From Elephas maximus indicus (taxonomy: Eukaryota > Chordata > Mammalia > Proboscidea > Elephantidae): a stretch of 64,000 nucleotides of DNA. The stretch's first letter is position 1. Every line of letters begins with the position of its first letter. The stretch is taken from positions 76,151,135 through 76,215,134 of the forward strand of contig NC_064827.1 of NCBI RefSeq assembly GCF_024166365.1, written 5' to 3'. Made by a program: the position numbers and the translations under genes. Below the pieces are notes generated by a model that did not search any database, was not told where the DNA came from, and worked only from the letters and a program-made list of their open reading frames with translations. This document shows positions 11,630 through 24,600 of this stretch, piece by piece.

Positions 11630-14600
11630 CTGTAATTTAGAAAAGCTTTGTAAGAATCCAGCACATTAAAAAAAAATCAGCCTATAGAAACAACCATTTA
11701 AATAAAATGTCAAGTTCTATTGACGATTAAAGTTCTCATGATTATAAAATCCTTTCTACAGTTATTGCCAGTAAATTCAATAGCAAATCAAATCACTCTG
11801 GCCTGACTCAATGATAGAGCAATCAAATCATAGAGTCACATAATTAGACATTTCTGGGAAGAAAAGTGTTCTGTAAATATTATCGAGATATAAAACAAAG
11901 TTTTCTTTTTTTTTTTAAGTTTAATAATAAAGATAAATACTATTAATATCTAGCATTTACACCACTGCCACCCAGCAGATTCCGATTCATGGTGACCCCA
12001 TGCTGTGTCAGAGTAGAGCTGTGCTCCATAAAGTTTTCAATGGCTGATTTTTTTGGAAGTGAAAGTCAGGCCTTTCTTCTAAGGAGACTGTGGGTGGACT
12101 CAAACCTCCAACCTTTTGGTTAGTAGCTGAGTGTGTTAACTGCACCACACCCAGGGGCTCCATCTAGCATTCAGTGAATGCTTAGTGGTTCAGTATGTGC
12201 AGTTTTTGCAATAATTCTGAAAGAGATTTATTATCCTTCTTTTGCAACTTAAAGAAACAAAGGTTCAAATAGGATAAATAATATACCCAAGTTGCACCGG
12301 TGGAATCAGAACCCAGTTCTTTGACTACATTATACTGGATCACTTCCCAATACAAGCTCATCCCTACATTTGTGTACGCGTGTGTACTTTTTTGTTAACT
12401 GAAAATAACTGAACCTCAAAAAGTTGCCTATCTTGCCCTTCCTATTCTGTTATTTAACAGCAGTATTTGGAAAGGAAAGGAACGTTTATTTTACACATAT
12501 TACCAAATGGATGCTGGAATAGGTGCTTTCACTATATGATCACATTTAACCATTAAGTAAAGACATATTTAAGTAAACTAGACTGGAAATTTGATATCCG
12601 TGCCCACAATTGTTCGAGTAAACTAGACAAAGTGTGTTATCTATGGCCACCATAGTTCTTTATGCAATCCATGAGCACCAACAAACCACTTTTCAAAATT
12701 GGTGAATTTACCTCATTTGTGACCTTTGCCCCAAAAAGCCAGCCTGCTCCTCGAGGACTGATTGCCCAAGTATCCACATCTTCCGGATCTGACCACACCA
12801 GGTCACAAAATGCTCCTTTATGAGGAATTTCTTGATTCCGTTCAATTGTTCGAATCTGATCCAGTGTTTTGATATCAGGAGATAAACCACCATGAACACA
12901 CAAAATCTGCTCATCTATTAACTGCGGAAAAAAAGGATAACAAGTTGAACTCAGTCATATTCAAATTCATCAATGAATGCTAAAGATCCCAAGATAACTG
13001 AGATGTCAATTAGATAAAAAGGTGCACTGTGTTATTGGCAGGAAAATACTTGAGGTATTAAAAAAGATTCATATAAACTTACAGCTGCTACTGTGAGCAT
13101 GTCAAAAACTTTGGTACAGTATCTCCATGCATTAGCATTTCCATATTTGGTTTGGCACTCATCTGTGAAAGAAATAGAAGTATTCTCGTTAATGAAGTTC
13201 TGAATCTGCAAATGAAAATAAACAATACACCCAATACTAGAGCAGCCTTCAGGATAACAGAAACTCAGCTTCAACTAGGATGGCAAGTTATGACACATAT
13301 TTAGCCCTGGCAGGTCCATGAAGTAAAGTCAAAAGGAGACTAGTGTCTCACTATATATATATATACATTTCACTCACTGGCGTTGAGTCAATTCCGACGC
13401 ATACTATGCATGTGTGTGTGTGTATGTGTACGTATGTGTATACACACACATATACACACACTAAGGATGTGGTCCTTCTTTTCATTCCAGGAGTGGTCCT
13501 AAGGAGCAACTGAAATCACTGGCCAAAATGTTACCATCAGGAAGACCTACGTAGGAATTCGACACAACCCGAAACAAATGCTTTTGGCCACTATGCTATT
13601 GCTGTTGTTAGATGCATCAAGTTGATTGTGACTCATGGCAACACCATGTGTTTCAGAGCAGAATTGCTCCGTTGGGTTTTCCTGACTATAACTTTAAAGG
13701 AAGCAAATCACCAGGACTCTTCCTCCACAGTACTGCTGGGTGAGTTCAAATCACCAACCTTTAGATTAGCAGCCAAGCGCAAACCACTTATGCTACCTAA
13801 GGACTTTACTATGTTATGGATACTAGGTAGTTCTATCAAACTGATTATTTAATGTGTCTACCTTATCCTAGGAGCCCTGGTGGCACAATGGTTAAGCACT
13901 CAGCTGCCAATCAAAAGGTCTGAAGTTCAAACCCACCAGCTGCTCTGCAAGAGAAAGATGTGGCAGTCTGCTTCTATAAAGATTTCAGCCTAGGGAACCC
14001 TATAGGGCAGTTCTACTCTGCCCTATAGGGCTTCTATGAGTCACAACAACTCCTTATCCTAGCAGGATAATCAAATCAAACAAATTAGAGGACCCTTACT
14101 TATAGGAGCATGGGTAATTCCTATCTCAACATTTCTCAGGCCTAGGTTGTCTCTTCTGAGGTTTTCCACAAGTTGTACAACTAAATACTTCAGCTCCGAT
14201 GTTTGTAGTCATCACTGAGGACAGAAACTTTTTCTGCTGTTTACACAATTAATAGGGTACACATTTCTTCTTTCAGTGAACACCATGAAGTTCTGCTCTT
14301 TGGCTTCTCCCGATTTTTTGAAAAAACTGACATCTCACTGTTGTCCCAAGTGTAGCTGAAACTGACAGAGGAAAGAAAACTATGGGGCGTGGTCAATTCT
14401 TATGATTTTCTGAATTATATCTCTTTGTGAAGCAGTGTCCTGCATAAACTTTTGTTTCAAGAACTCTAACGCTGATCTCTGCTTGGCAGGAAACCTGTCC
14501 TTTTCCTCATTACATATGCAAAGCACTTAGTTAATAACTGTCCAGTAAATGTCAGTTGGGACTGAAGGGCCAATATAATAAATAACCATATATGGACATC

Positions 14601-15609
14601 TTTATTATTTTAAAATCAACGTAAAGTCCTATGATTACTAAATTTATCTCCTTCCTGAGATGCTATAGGCTTCCTTTTACTAAAACAAATCATAAAATCA
14701 CTAGGTGAGCAGAGCTTTGAATTTGTTCAAGAAAATTCAATACTAGATTTCATGCTATTGTCATTTCCCTCTGTCAAGGTTTCTTGATTAAAACGTTCTC
14801 CTTCCTCTCCCTATTCTTTTCCTTTTGCCCTGATAAATATGGTCAAATTCTGGGGTAAAATTATATGTAAAACACCACTCTTAGAGAGTTGGAGCTAGCT
14901 GCTTTTACAGAGCTCAAGTACCACATCATAACGTGTTATCCAAAACATTATTTTGCAAAAGGATCAAAATTTGTATTTCAAATGGTATATAGTATTGTGA
15001 ATGAAAATAATAACTTATGGAAAGGAGACAAATATGAATTATCTACTATAGCAATTAATAATAAGAAAGTTATACTGAAACAGTAAATTATCAATATATC
15101 TCAATTTAATAAATTGGTAATGGTTGACAAATTAAAGAGTAAGAGAGTGCAGCCTATCTCTATAACACAAGATATATCAAAACAAAACTTCTAAAAACTA
15201 AAGGGTTCTGACAGCGATATTTGCAAATCTCACACTATGTGGCTCAACTGTGCTCAGGGAGTATTTATATTCATAATCTCATCAGTTCTTCTATTTCCTT
15301 CATAGAACTTCTTAATCTCATTTTCTTACTTTCGAGCAAGGAAGTTTTATAGAAGCAGCTACTTTGCTTTTAATGATTTAGTTCTTCTGCTTCTGACCCC
15401 TCCAATCCAGGCATTCTCTTGGGCAAAAGATAAATGTAAAAAGATACTCACTCAGCTATGTTCGTAACAGCAACTTTACAACAACTCCAATGATAAATGG
15501 ACTGGTTAAATCAACTATGGTACAATCATACACTGTTACAGGATGCAGCTATAAAAATGTCAATGAAGTAAAAAAAGGCAGGCACATCACAGCATGACTC
15601 CATGGTAGC

Positions 15610-15640
<31 letters not shown>

Positions 15641-18600
15641 AGTGAATGAATTACATTAGTACAGATTCTCAAACTTATGTTGGCAAAACATTCACCTTCA
15701 GCAGATCCTGGGATTTGTAGGTCTGCAGTGGGGCACAGCAATCTACACTTTTAACAAGCACTCCAGGTGATTCAATACAGCTGAACTGAGAATTACACCA
15801 AAAAGCTAACAGTGGTTTTCTCTCCATGGTAAGATTTTCAATTGACTGGGGGACATACGGTAGTTAAGAGGTAAAAAAAAAAATGGAAAAACATTATCTG
15901 TATTTTCTAATTTTACTATAAAGCACATAACTTATGCAGCTTTTTTCTCCAAAGAGGAAAAGAAAATACTCAGAATCAGACAACAGAAGGTCTTACCATA
16001 AAATCCATACACCTGTGTTATCTGTCTACTTTCGTGATTTCCTCGTAAGAGTGTAATACGATCAGGCCATTTAGCCTTTAGTGCAAGAAGGTAAGTGAAG
16101 GTCTCCAAACTATAGTAACCTCTGTCTACAAAATCACCCTGTAAGGCAAAATTTATAGTTATAAACAACAGCCAAATTACTCTTTTAAAATTATACCAAA
16201 CTGCATAAACTCAAGAGATAGCCCAAAATAACAATAAAGAATTACACACTGAATTACTTGCAAATTATGTTTCAACAAAAAATTCAAACAGAAGTAAATA
16301 AGCTGTTTCTACTAAATGTTTGTGTTAGTCTTGTTCTGGAGAAGCTTACAAGAAACTTGTGCAATTCTCTCAAGGATTTCCCCTGCAAAACCACCATTTT
16401 CAAATCCTATTAACTACGTTCAAAAACCAAAAACCAAACCAAGTGCCGTCGAGTCGATTCCGACTCACAGCGACACTATAGGCCAGGGTAGAACTGCCCC
16501 ACAGAGCTTCCAAGGAGCACCTGGCAGATTCGAACTTCCGACCCTTTGGTTAGCAGCCATAGCACTTAACCACTACACCACCAGGGTTTCCATTAACTAC
16601 GTTAGAAGTTCCTAAAAGGTCACGTGTGAATCAAAGTTTTTTAAATCAATTTTAAATTTTAAAAATCATCTTAACTATATCAGAAAAGCTGCCTACTTGA
16701 AGAACATAGTTTTGTAAAGCAGTTACCAAAATTAAAACAATTCTCTAGACTTTGCTTTCTATTTAATAACAGCATATGATGACTTAAATATTTGCATTTT
16801 CAATTAATGTTTTACTTGGGCCAATTATTAGGCCAATAAGAAAACAGCTAAAAGAAGGTAACCCAGAAACTTTCAGGAAAAAAAAAAAAAAAAGGATAGG
16901 AGGATTCAGGAAAAGTTCAACAGTAACATTTCATTATAAAAAGAAAGTAAGCAAACATCCACCTTAATACCAAATGACACAGATTAATACTGTACGAGAT
17001 GAAAACGAATGCTCAAAAAGTTTGATAAAATAACAGTAAACTGAAGATGTACGCCTTAAACCAGTGGTTCTGGGCTATTTTTCTGCCCCATCATTACTGA
17101 AGGTTACAACCCGGTCCCGTCACTACAGTAGTCTACTAAAGCAATGATTCTTAACTAGGGGACAAAGCAAAATGGAGAAAAGTATAATCTTACAAAAAAA
17201 ATTTTTCTTTAAAAAAAAAAAAGCCTTCCACTGCCCACTGAGTGTCATCTCTTCATATTTTAAACAGTAATTGTCATATAGCAATAAATTATGCAATTTA
17301 CATGTAGTAAGTCATATCCTTTCAATAAATAAGCACCTGATATCACTCCTGTTTACATACCATAAATATGTAGTTTGTGTCAGGAACCTGACCTCCAGTT
17401 CTGAATAGTTCACAAAGGTCATAAAACTATAAAAGAAAGGCAATATATGATGATTACAAATTCCTGTTAAGAAGTAAAATAACAAAATTGAGAGTGAAAT
17501 CTGTAAAGAAGTAGCTAATTAAGAGGACTCCAAATATTCCCGTTTATAAAAAGAAATAAAGTATAAGCAAAACTGCAAAGCACAACAGTTTCCAAGCCTA
17601 AAGAAAACACTAAATAAAACTCACACAGTTACCATTAAGTTGCTCCTAGATCATTAATGTTATATGCTCTTCTCTCTCTCTCTAATTTCTTTCATAGATT
17701 TCACCATCTATATCCTGAGAATTTTGAAATAAATTTATCAGTTATCTAACTTCTCATTAAGCTAACCACCCCCTTATATTCGGCACCTATTTTAATAAGA
17801 CAAAAGTAAACAAATAGATAAGATTTTTTTTTTCCAAAAATGAACTTACATAACACTTCATAGTGCCATTGCAGATCAACCTACCCTCTTACACTCTAGT
17901 GTCGGAGAAGTGATATTCATAGTATGTACCCTAAGGCTCCATAAACGTGGAGTGTCTTCTTAATAATCACTGAAGTAATCAGTAAAAAAGAAGAATTGTA
18001 TATTTCATCATATTGTGTTTGACTGAAAATTGGTAATTGACAAACTGTGTATTTGGTAAATGTCAGTCAACTAGATTATTCTAATCGCCTGTCATTCAAG
18101 GTAAATACTTTACTGTTTTTCTGAAAAAGGATTTTAGATTAAGGAAATTCACCGTAATGACAACAAATAATAATTTCCAAAACATTTATCTTTTAAACTT
18201 GAAAATAAAATTAACATAAACTTCTAACACTTAAGACAAAACAGTAGAGGAATCTTAAGAGTAAAAAAACAAAACTGACATTTAAATGTTAACTACTGAC
18301 AGAAATGAACCAATACCCTTTATAACAATGTTCCATAAACCTAAACACTCACAACTTGCTCAGATTAAAAAAACACTTCAGGAAATTTAAAACAAATTTT
18401 TACAACCTTCTAAAAAAATTGGCAAGCAAATAAACAAAACATGTTCAATCTCAGTCAAGAGGTAGACTATTATTTGTTAAAAATATTTGCTACTTCTTTG
18501 TTCTAGGTGAAGTCTCTGGTGCCCTCCCTGGGGCAAGATACTTCCCACCCCACTGATGTATATACAATGTGTGTATATCATTTATCATTCATATATATAT

Positions 18601-21600
18601 ACACACACATATATATAACATATACAATATGAGCAGTAGAAAGAAATATATACACACAGATATATTCACATATATACATATACCTTCCCATAATATATAA
18701 TCTTTTTAGAAAGCAATCTGTTAAAACATTTGTAGACCTATTAAATGTTTTTAAACTCTGGCCTAGTAATTCCACTTCTACGACTATAGCCCAAAGGCAA
18801 AATATATACATATGCATATACATGTACCTCAAATGTTATATAAACTATAAAAAAATGTATTACAACATTATTTATAATAACAAAAGAAATAACCCTCATG
18901 ACTGACTAAATTCTGTAGCAAAATGGAAAAAATAATTAGGGAAAAAAATGGAACACAAACTATATAACTACAAAATTTACTGTTTAAAAATTGAGTGTGT
19001 ATACACATAAAGTCAGGAAGGAAACATTTAAAAAGTTTATAAAACAGTTGCTTTTATAAAACTGCGAAGGCCCCTCTAAGACTATAGGACAGAGCTTGTA
19101 CCACATACTTGATGATCAGCTACCTGGAACACCTGAACTGAATTCATACAAGAAAAGTAAATGGACTCCTAGACTGATATACCTGGTAACAGCTCTAGCC
19201 ATCTGGGGACAGGACCTCAGAGCTCCAAAGGCGAAAATAATCAAGCTAGCTCACTCAAGCAACCCATCTGGACATATCAAAACAAAACAAAGCAAGAAGC
19301 TACAACACAGTAAGCAAGCATAAACTAATACAATAACTTACAGATGGCTCAGAGACAACAGTCAATATCAACTCACATAAAGAAACAGACCATGATCACC
19401 TCAACAAGCTCTCAAAACAAAGAATCCAGGGATCTTCTAGATGAAACTACATTCCTGGAATTACCAGAGGCAGAATACAAAAGTTTAATATACAGAACCC
19501 TTCAAGATATCAGGAAGGAAATGAGGCAATAAGCAGAACAAGCCAAGGAGCACACAGATAAAGCAACTGAAGAAATTAGAAAGATTATTCAGGGACATAA
19601 TGAAAAATTCAGTAAGCTGGAAAAATCTATAGACAGACAGCAATCAGAAATTCAGAAGATTAACAATAAAATTACAGAAGTAGCCAACTCAGTAGAAAGT
19701 CAGAGGAGCAGAACTGAGCAAGTAGAAACCAGAATTTCTGAACTTGAAGATAAATCACTTGGCACTAATATATTTGAAGAAAAATCAGATAAAAGATTTT
19801 AAAAAAATGAAGAAACCTTAAGAATCATGTGGGAGTCTATCAAGAGAAATAACCTATGAGTGACCAGAGTACCAGAACAGGGAGGGATAACAGAAAATAC
19901 AGAGAGAAATGTTGAAGGTTTGCTGGCAGAAAACTTCCCTGATATCGTGAAAGATGAGAAGATATCTATCCAAGATGCTCATCGAATTCCACATAAGGTA
20001 GATGTTAAAAGAAAGTCACCAAGACATGTTATAATCAAACTTGCCAAAACCAAAGATAGAGAATTTTAAGAGCAGCTAGGGATAAACAAGTCACCCACAA
20101 AGGAGAGTCAATAAGAAAAAACTCGGACTACTCGGCAGAAACTATGCAGGCAAGAAGGCAATGGGATGACTTATTTAAAAAACTGAAGGAAAAAGATTGC
20201 CAGCCAAGAATCATATATCCAGCAAAACTGTCTCTTAAATATGAAGGTGAAATTAGGACATTTCCAGATAAACAGAAGTTAAGGGAATTCATAAAAACCA
20301 AACCAAAACTACAGGAAATGCTGAAGGGAGTTCTTCAGTTAGAAAATCAATAATGTCACGTATCAACCCAAGACTAGGACACTTGGCAGAGCAATCAGAA
20401 GTCAACCCAGACAGGGAAATAAAAAAAACAAAGCAAGATCAAAAAAAAAAAAAAGCTCAGTACAGGGTAACAGCAATGTTATTACATAAAAGAAGACAAA
20501 ATTAAAACAATAAAGAGGGACTAAGAAATGTAATCATAGACCTTCCATATGGAGAGCAAGATACGGCAATACAAAGAAATAAAAGTTAGGTTTAAACTTA
20601 GAAAAATAGGGGCAAATAATAAGGTAACCATATCGGAGACAAACTATCCTACTCATCAAAATAAAATACAAGAAGAAAAGAGAAACTCAACAGAAACAAA
20701 ATCAACAGCAACGAATATGAGGAAAGGACAGTATATAATCTACTCAGCATATAAAACTGTGATGGAAGAGCAACAGTCCTTAAACTTTCCTATCGATATT
20801 TATAGAAATCTGTCATTGAATAAACTCTTTATGGTTCCATTTATCCAAATATACTTAATAGCTAGGTGATTAAATCTGTTTCCATGACCCTTAGTTCATA
20901 TTGGATTTTTTTTCCAAAATTTATTCGTATCATAAACATTTACTAGGAATGTGTGTAGACGATTATCCTTATCCTACATTACTGGCAGCTCAAATCATCT
21001 TTCACAAACAGTATTTACCATTAGTATGTTTCTCTTATCTCAGACGCACTGCATATGTTCTCATTTTAAACCAAAAACAATCCTCAGAAGTAGATTTTAT
21101 TTCATCATTAGAGGCAAAGATACAGCTAGCTCAATAGTTCCCAGACTTCTTGGTTTGAGGACCTATTCATATTCCTAAAAATTAGAAGTCCCCAAAAAGC
21201 TTGTTTATAGAAGTTAAGTCAATTCTATTACCATAATAGAAACTAAAACTGAAAATTTAAATATTTAAATTAGTTAAAAATATCAATACAATAAACCCAC
21301 TAAATAATAACATGTATTTTTAGTGAAAAGTAAACTATTTTTTTTTCAAAACAAAACAAAAATATCTAATAAGAAGTGTGGTATTATTTCACATTTTGCA
21401 GGTCTCTTTTTTTTTTTAATGTCTGCTTAGATAGAATACAGCTGGATTCTCATGCCTGCCTCTTTATTCAATTTGTTGGGATATGCCAATTGAAGTATAT
21501 GAAGAAAACTCAGCCTCACAGACATGCAGTTGCAAAAGGGAGTAGTATTTTAATAGCCTTCTCAGATAATCGTGTATACGGTATTCTTCTTTAATATTAC

Positions 21601-24600
21601 ACCAAAATTCAACAAGTGGTAGTTTAAGAACCTTACAGGTTAGTCGCAATGTGAAATCTGAAACCACATCAATGATCTTTCATCCTCTGCCACAGTGGTC
21701 TATCTTGCACTTTGAGTGGATGATACATTGATCATTTGGAAAATGGAAATGCCATCTCACTATACAACATCAAAAAACTGTATTTGTTAATAACCACCAC
21801 CCATCTCAACAGAAAAGTTTTTAGGTATTAGAAGCTGTTTCGCTCAAGGTGGTGGACTCAAATTTTGGTAGATTTCAATTTTCACCTGAAAGCTCAATTT
21901 TTACCACTGGAACAAACACTAGCAATTGTTTTCCTTGAAATAACTGGCTCACTTCCTTCATTTTCACAGAAATGACTGCCAAATATCCAAGTCTGAATAA
22001 CAATAGTTTGTCATTTGTTCTCTCAAGTAAAAATGGTGTTCCATTAAAAAAGCGGCTACTTCAGCTCGTGACTCAAAGAATTGCCCAAGTATTTCTCCTT
22101 GTGTAAACCAACTTTCTTCAGTAGCCAGCAGATATACTTTATATATACTTCCCATTTCATCACACGGAATATTAAAAAAATGGATATATTCAAGGGTTGA
22201 AAGCTAATAACCCTTACTGCTTAATCAAGGATGTTCTTGAGAAACTTGCATTTTTTTTTACAGGGTGTGCAAACTGGTGAAGAATACAATAATGATCAGC
22301 ATAGTTTTGTGCCACTCCTCTTATACGTGCTAAGGCTTCTGTACCACCTAAAGGACGCTCAGGGGTCTGTGGACCATACTTAGAGAACTCCTGAACTTGT
22401 TGAAATGATCTGCTAAACAGCTAGTACGTGGCCAAGCCAGGACTTAAATCACACCCTGAAGCTGAAGTCTATATTCTCCTCACTGGATTACCATGCTTCA
22501 ATGCTTCTCAAGACTACATGCATGCCAACACGTTTATTCATATTCATAACCCAATCCTGCAATTCCAAGGGCAAGACAACTGTACAAGTCCCAAAGTATA
22601 CATCATAGGTTTGATTTAATCAGTCAGTAGATGTTTAGAAGCTCTTCAAGTCCACTAGTTGTTTTCTTTTTGTTTTTTAATATTTCGTTGCATTTTGGGG
22701 GGAAAGTTTACACAGGAAATAAGGTTCTCTGTTAACAATTTCTATACATATTGTTGGAGCCCTGGTGGTGTAGTGGTTAAGGTTAACCAAAAGGTTAGCA
22801 GTTCAAATCCACCAGCTACTCCTTGGAAATCCTAGGTGGCAGTTTTACTTTGTCCTGCAGGGTCACTATGAGTCAGAATCGACTCAACGGCAACGGATAT
22901 ACATACTGTTCAGTGACATTGGTTACATTTTTCACAATATATCAGCTTTCCTGTTATTTCCATTTTGGCTGTTATGTTTTTATTCATCTGGCTTCCCTGT
23001 CCCGCTTGCCTTCTCATCCTTAAGTCCACTTATTTTTAAGGGTCAAGTACAAGACAATGTTTACAATTTGGTGGTAGTCTTAAATACCACGGGCCACAGG
23101 AACTCAAAAATGAGTTTCAAATTTCTACTCTGCCCCTTAGTAGCTATGAGAGTTTGGGCTAATTTTTCACACTTTCAGCCTCAGTTTCCGTCTCTACAAA
23201 ACAGTTCTATCTCATAAGGCTTTTGAAAAAGTTATTGATATGGTACATGTGAAAAAGAACTTCGTTAACCTCAAAACACAAGATAAATGTCAGCAAGAGT
23301 AGTACATTTGACTGAAGATATATACAGTATAGAAGTACAATTTTAAAATTTTAGTTAATTTCAGTAATTTGAAGGTGTCTCTAACTTCCTGACCTTTGAT
23401 TACAACTATGATTTATATATTGAAAAGTCCTTGATTCCACTGGTAACTCCTAAATTTTAATATTATAACCAGTTTTATTCCAGTTTTCTGCAATGTGTTA
23501 AGGCACTGCTTATCCCAATATCCTTTATATTAGCAAAATACAAATGTTTATTATTTTTTTTGGAGAGAAGTTACATGGAAATTTTGAGAAATCCATTGCT
23601 AAAGTCTACTTCAGGGAACTATAACTTTAACAGATCAAAGATGACATAATGGGGCCTCTATTTAGAGGTTGATAACATGTAGATGTCAGATTTATTGTAG
23701 TTTCAACCATCAAGAGAACAGGTTGAAAAAGCAAAAGGAAAACAGCCCTCTGAGTAGCTAAAAACAGAACTTAACTCATGGAGCAGCCCTCATTCAAAGC
23801 CAATTTACACAAATGTCTACTCCTTTAGGCATTTATATGGCAAAGAAATTGCATAGATGATAGTAAGTCCTGCTGGCATCCATAAATGCTATGCTGTTCA
23901 CTAATTTTTTTATACGTTTTATAGCCCCAACTACACTGTATGCATGTTACATGCTATGAGTGCTCTGTTCAACTCTCATTTGCCAGTGAAAAAATTTCTA
24001 CACCTAATGTTTCCAACTAGGCTGAATACTGACAGTGAGAATCTAAAGACAAGTGTGCCTGCTTTGAAACTCTTTTTTGTATACTTTGCAACACAGTCAA
24101 AACACACATGGGCCATAGACAGTACAAAAGCTAAAAATCTGCTCACAAAATTTTACCTGTCCATGTATATCTCCACACACTGTTACTGGTGTCGATACTG
24201 GCTGAACATTTGACTCTTCCAAGAGGAGGTCACAAACATAGTCACACAGCCGCTGTAACAAGAGAAAAATGCAAACTTTTACTACAATATTAAAATAAGC
24301 ATCAAATGCAAAAATTACAAAAAACTAATAATTGGAAAGACTAAGAGAGAAAAGATTATCCTATGATGATTCTGGGGCTAGATTTCTGTCAGCTTTCACC
24401 TATAGTTCATAATGCGTAAGAACGACACAATAATTACTCCAAAATTCAAACTCCCTCACCACACAGAAAACAGGTTTCCTCCACTTAGGTAGGATAAAGA
24501 TAGCTTTACAAAGACTGAGAAATGATGCTTTTCACTGTAACAAATGTAAGAATAAATAATTATACCAGGAAAAGGTTCTTATCTGTTAATTTTAAAAGTA

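Larger units (their letters stand above)
11630..15996. other. PPP6C introns 4-6
   Basis: The introns between coding exons 4 and 7. They contain AfroSINEs at 11955, 13371, 13596 and 13871, a weak minus-strand MIR (about 12230-12330), a TG/TA simple repeat (13409-13460), a (TG)n/(CG)n repeat (15609-15640) and a MER5A-like trace (15659-15800). About 14062-15600 shows nothing else I recognise. Confidence 0.6.
17427..24156. other. PPP6C intron 2
   Basis: Holds a TA/CA microsatellite, an L1 5'UTR-ORF1 segment, a hAT transposase relic and one AfroSINE. 17427-18540 and 22910-24150 show no element I can name. Confidence 0.5.

Noticed and set aside
16316-16615. 99-codon plus-strand frame
   Set aside because: Made almost wholly of an AfroSINE read in antisense.
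22755-22830. tRNA-like head of the SINEs as functional tRNA genes
   Set aside because: The GTTCAAATCC box is kept, but no cloverleaf with proper acceptor pairing is formed and the copies continue into SINE bodies.
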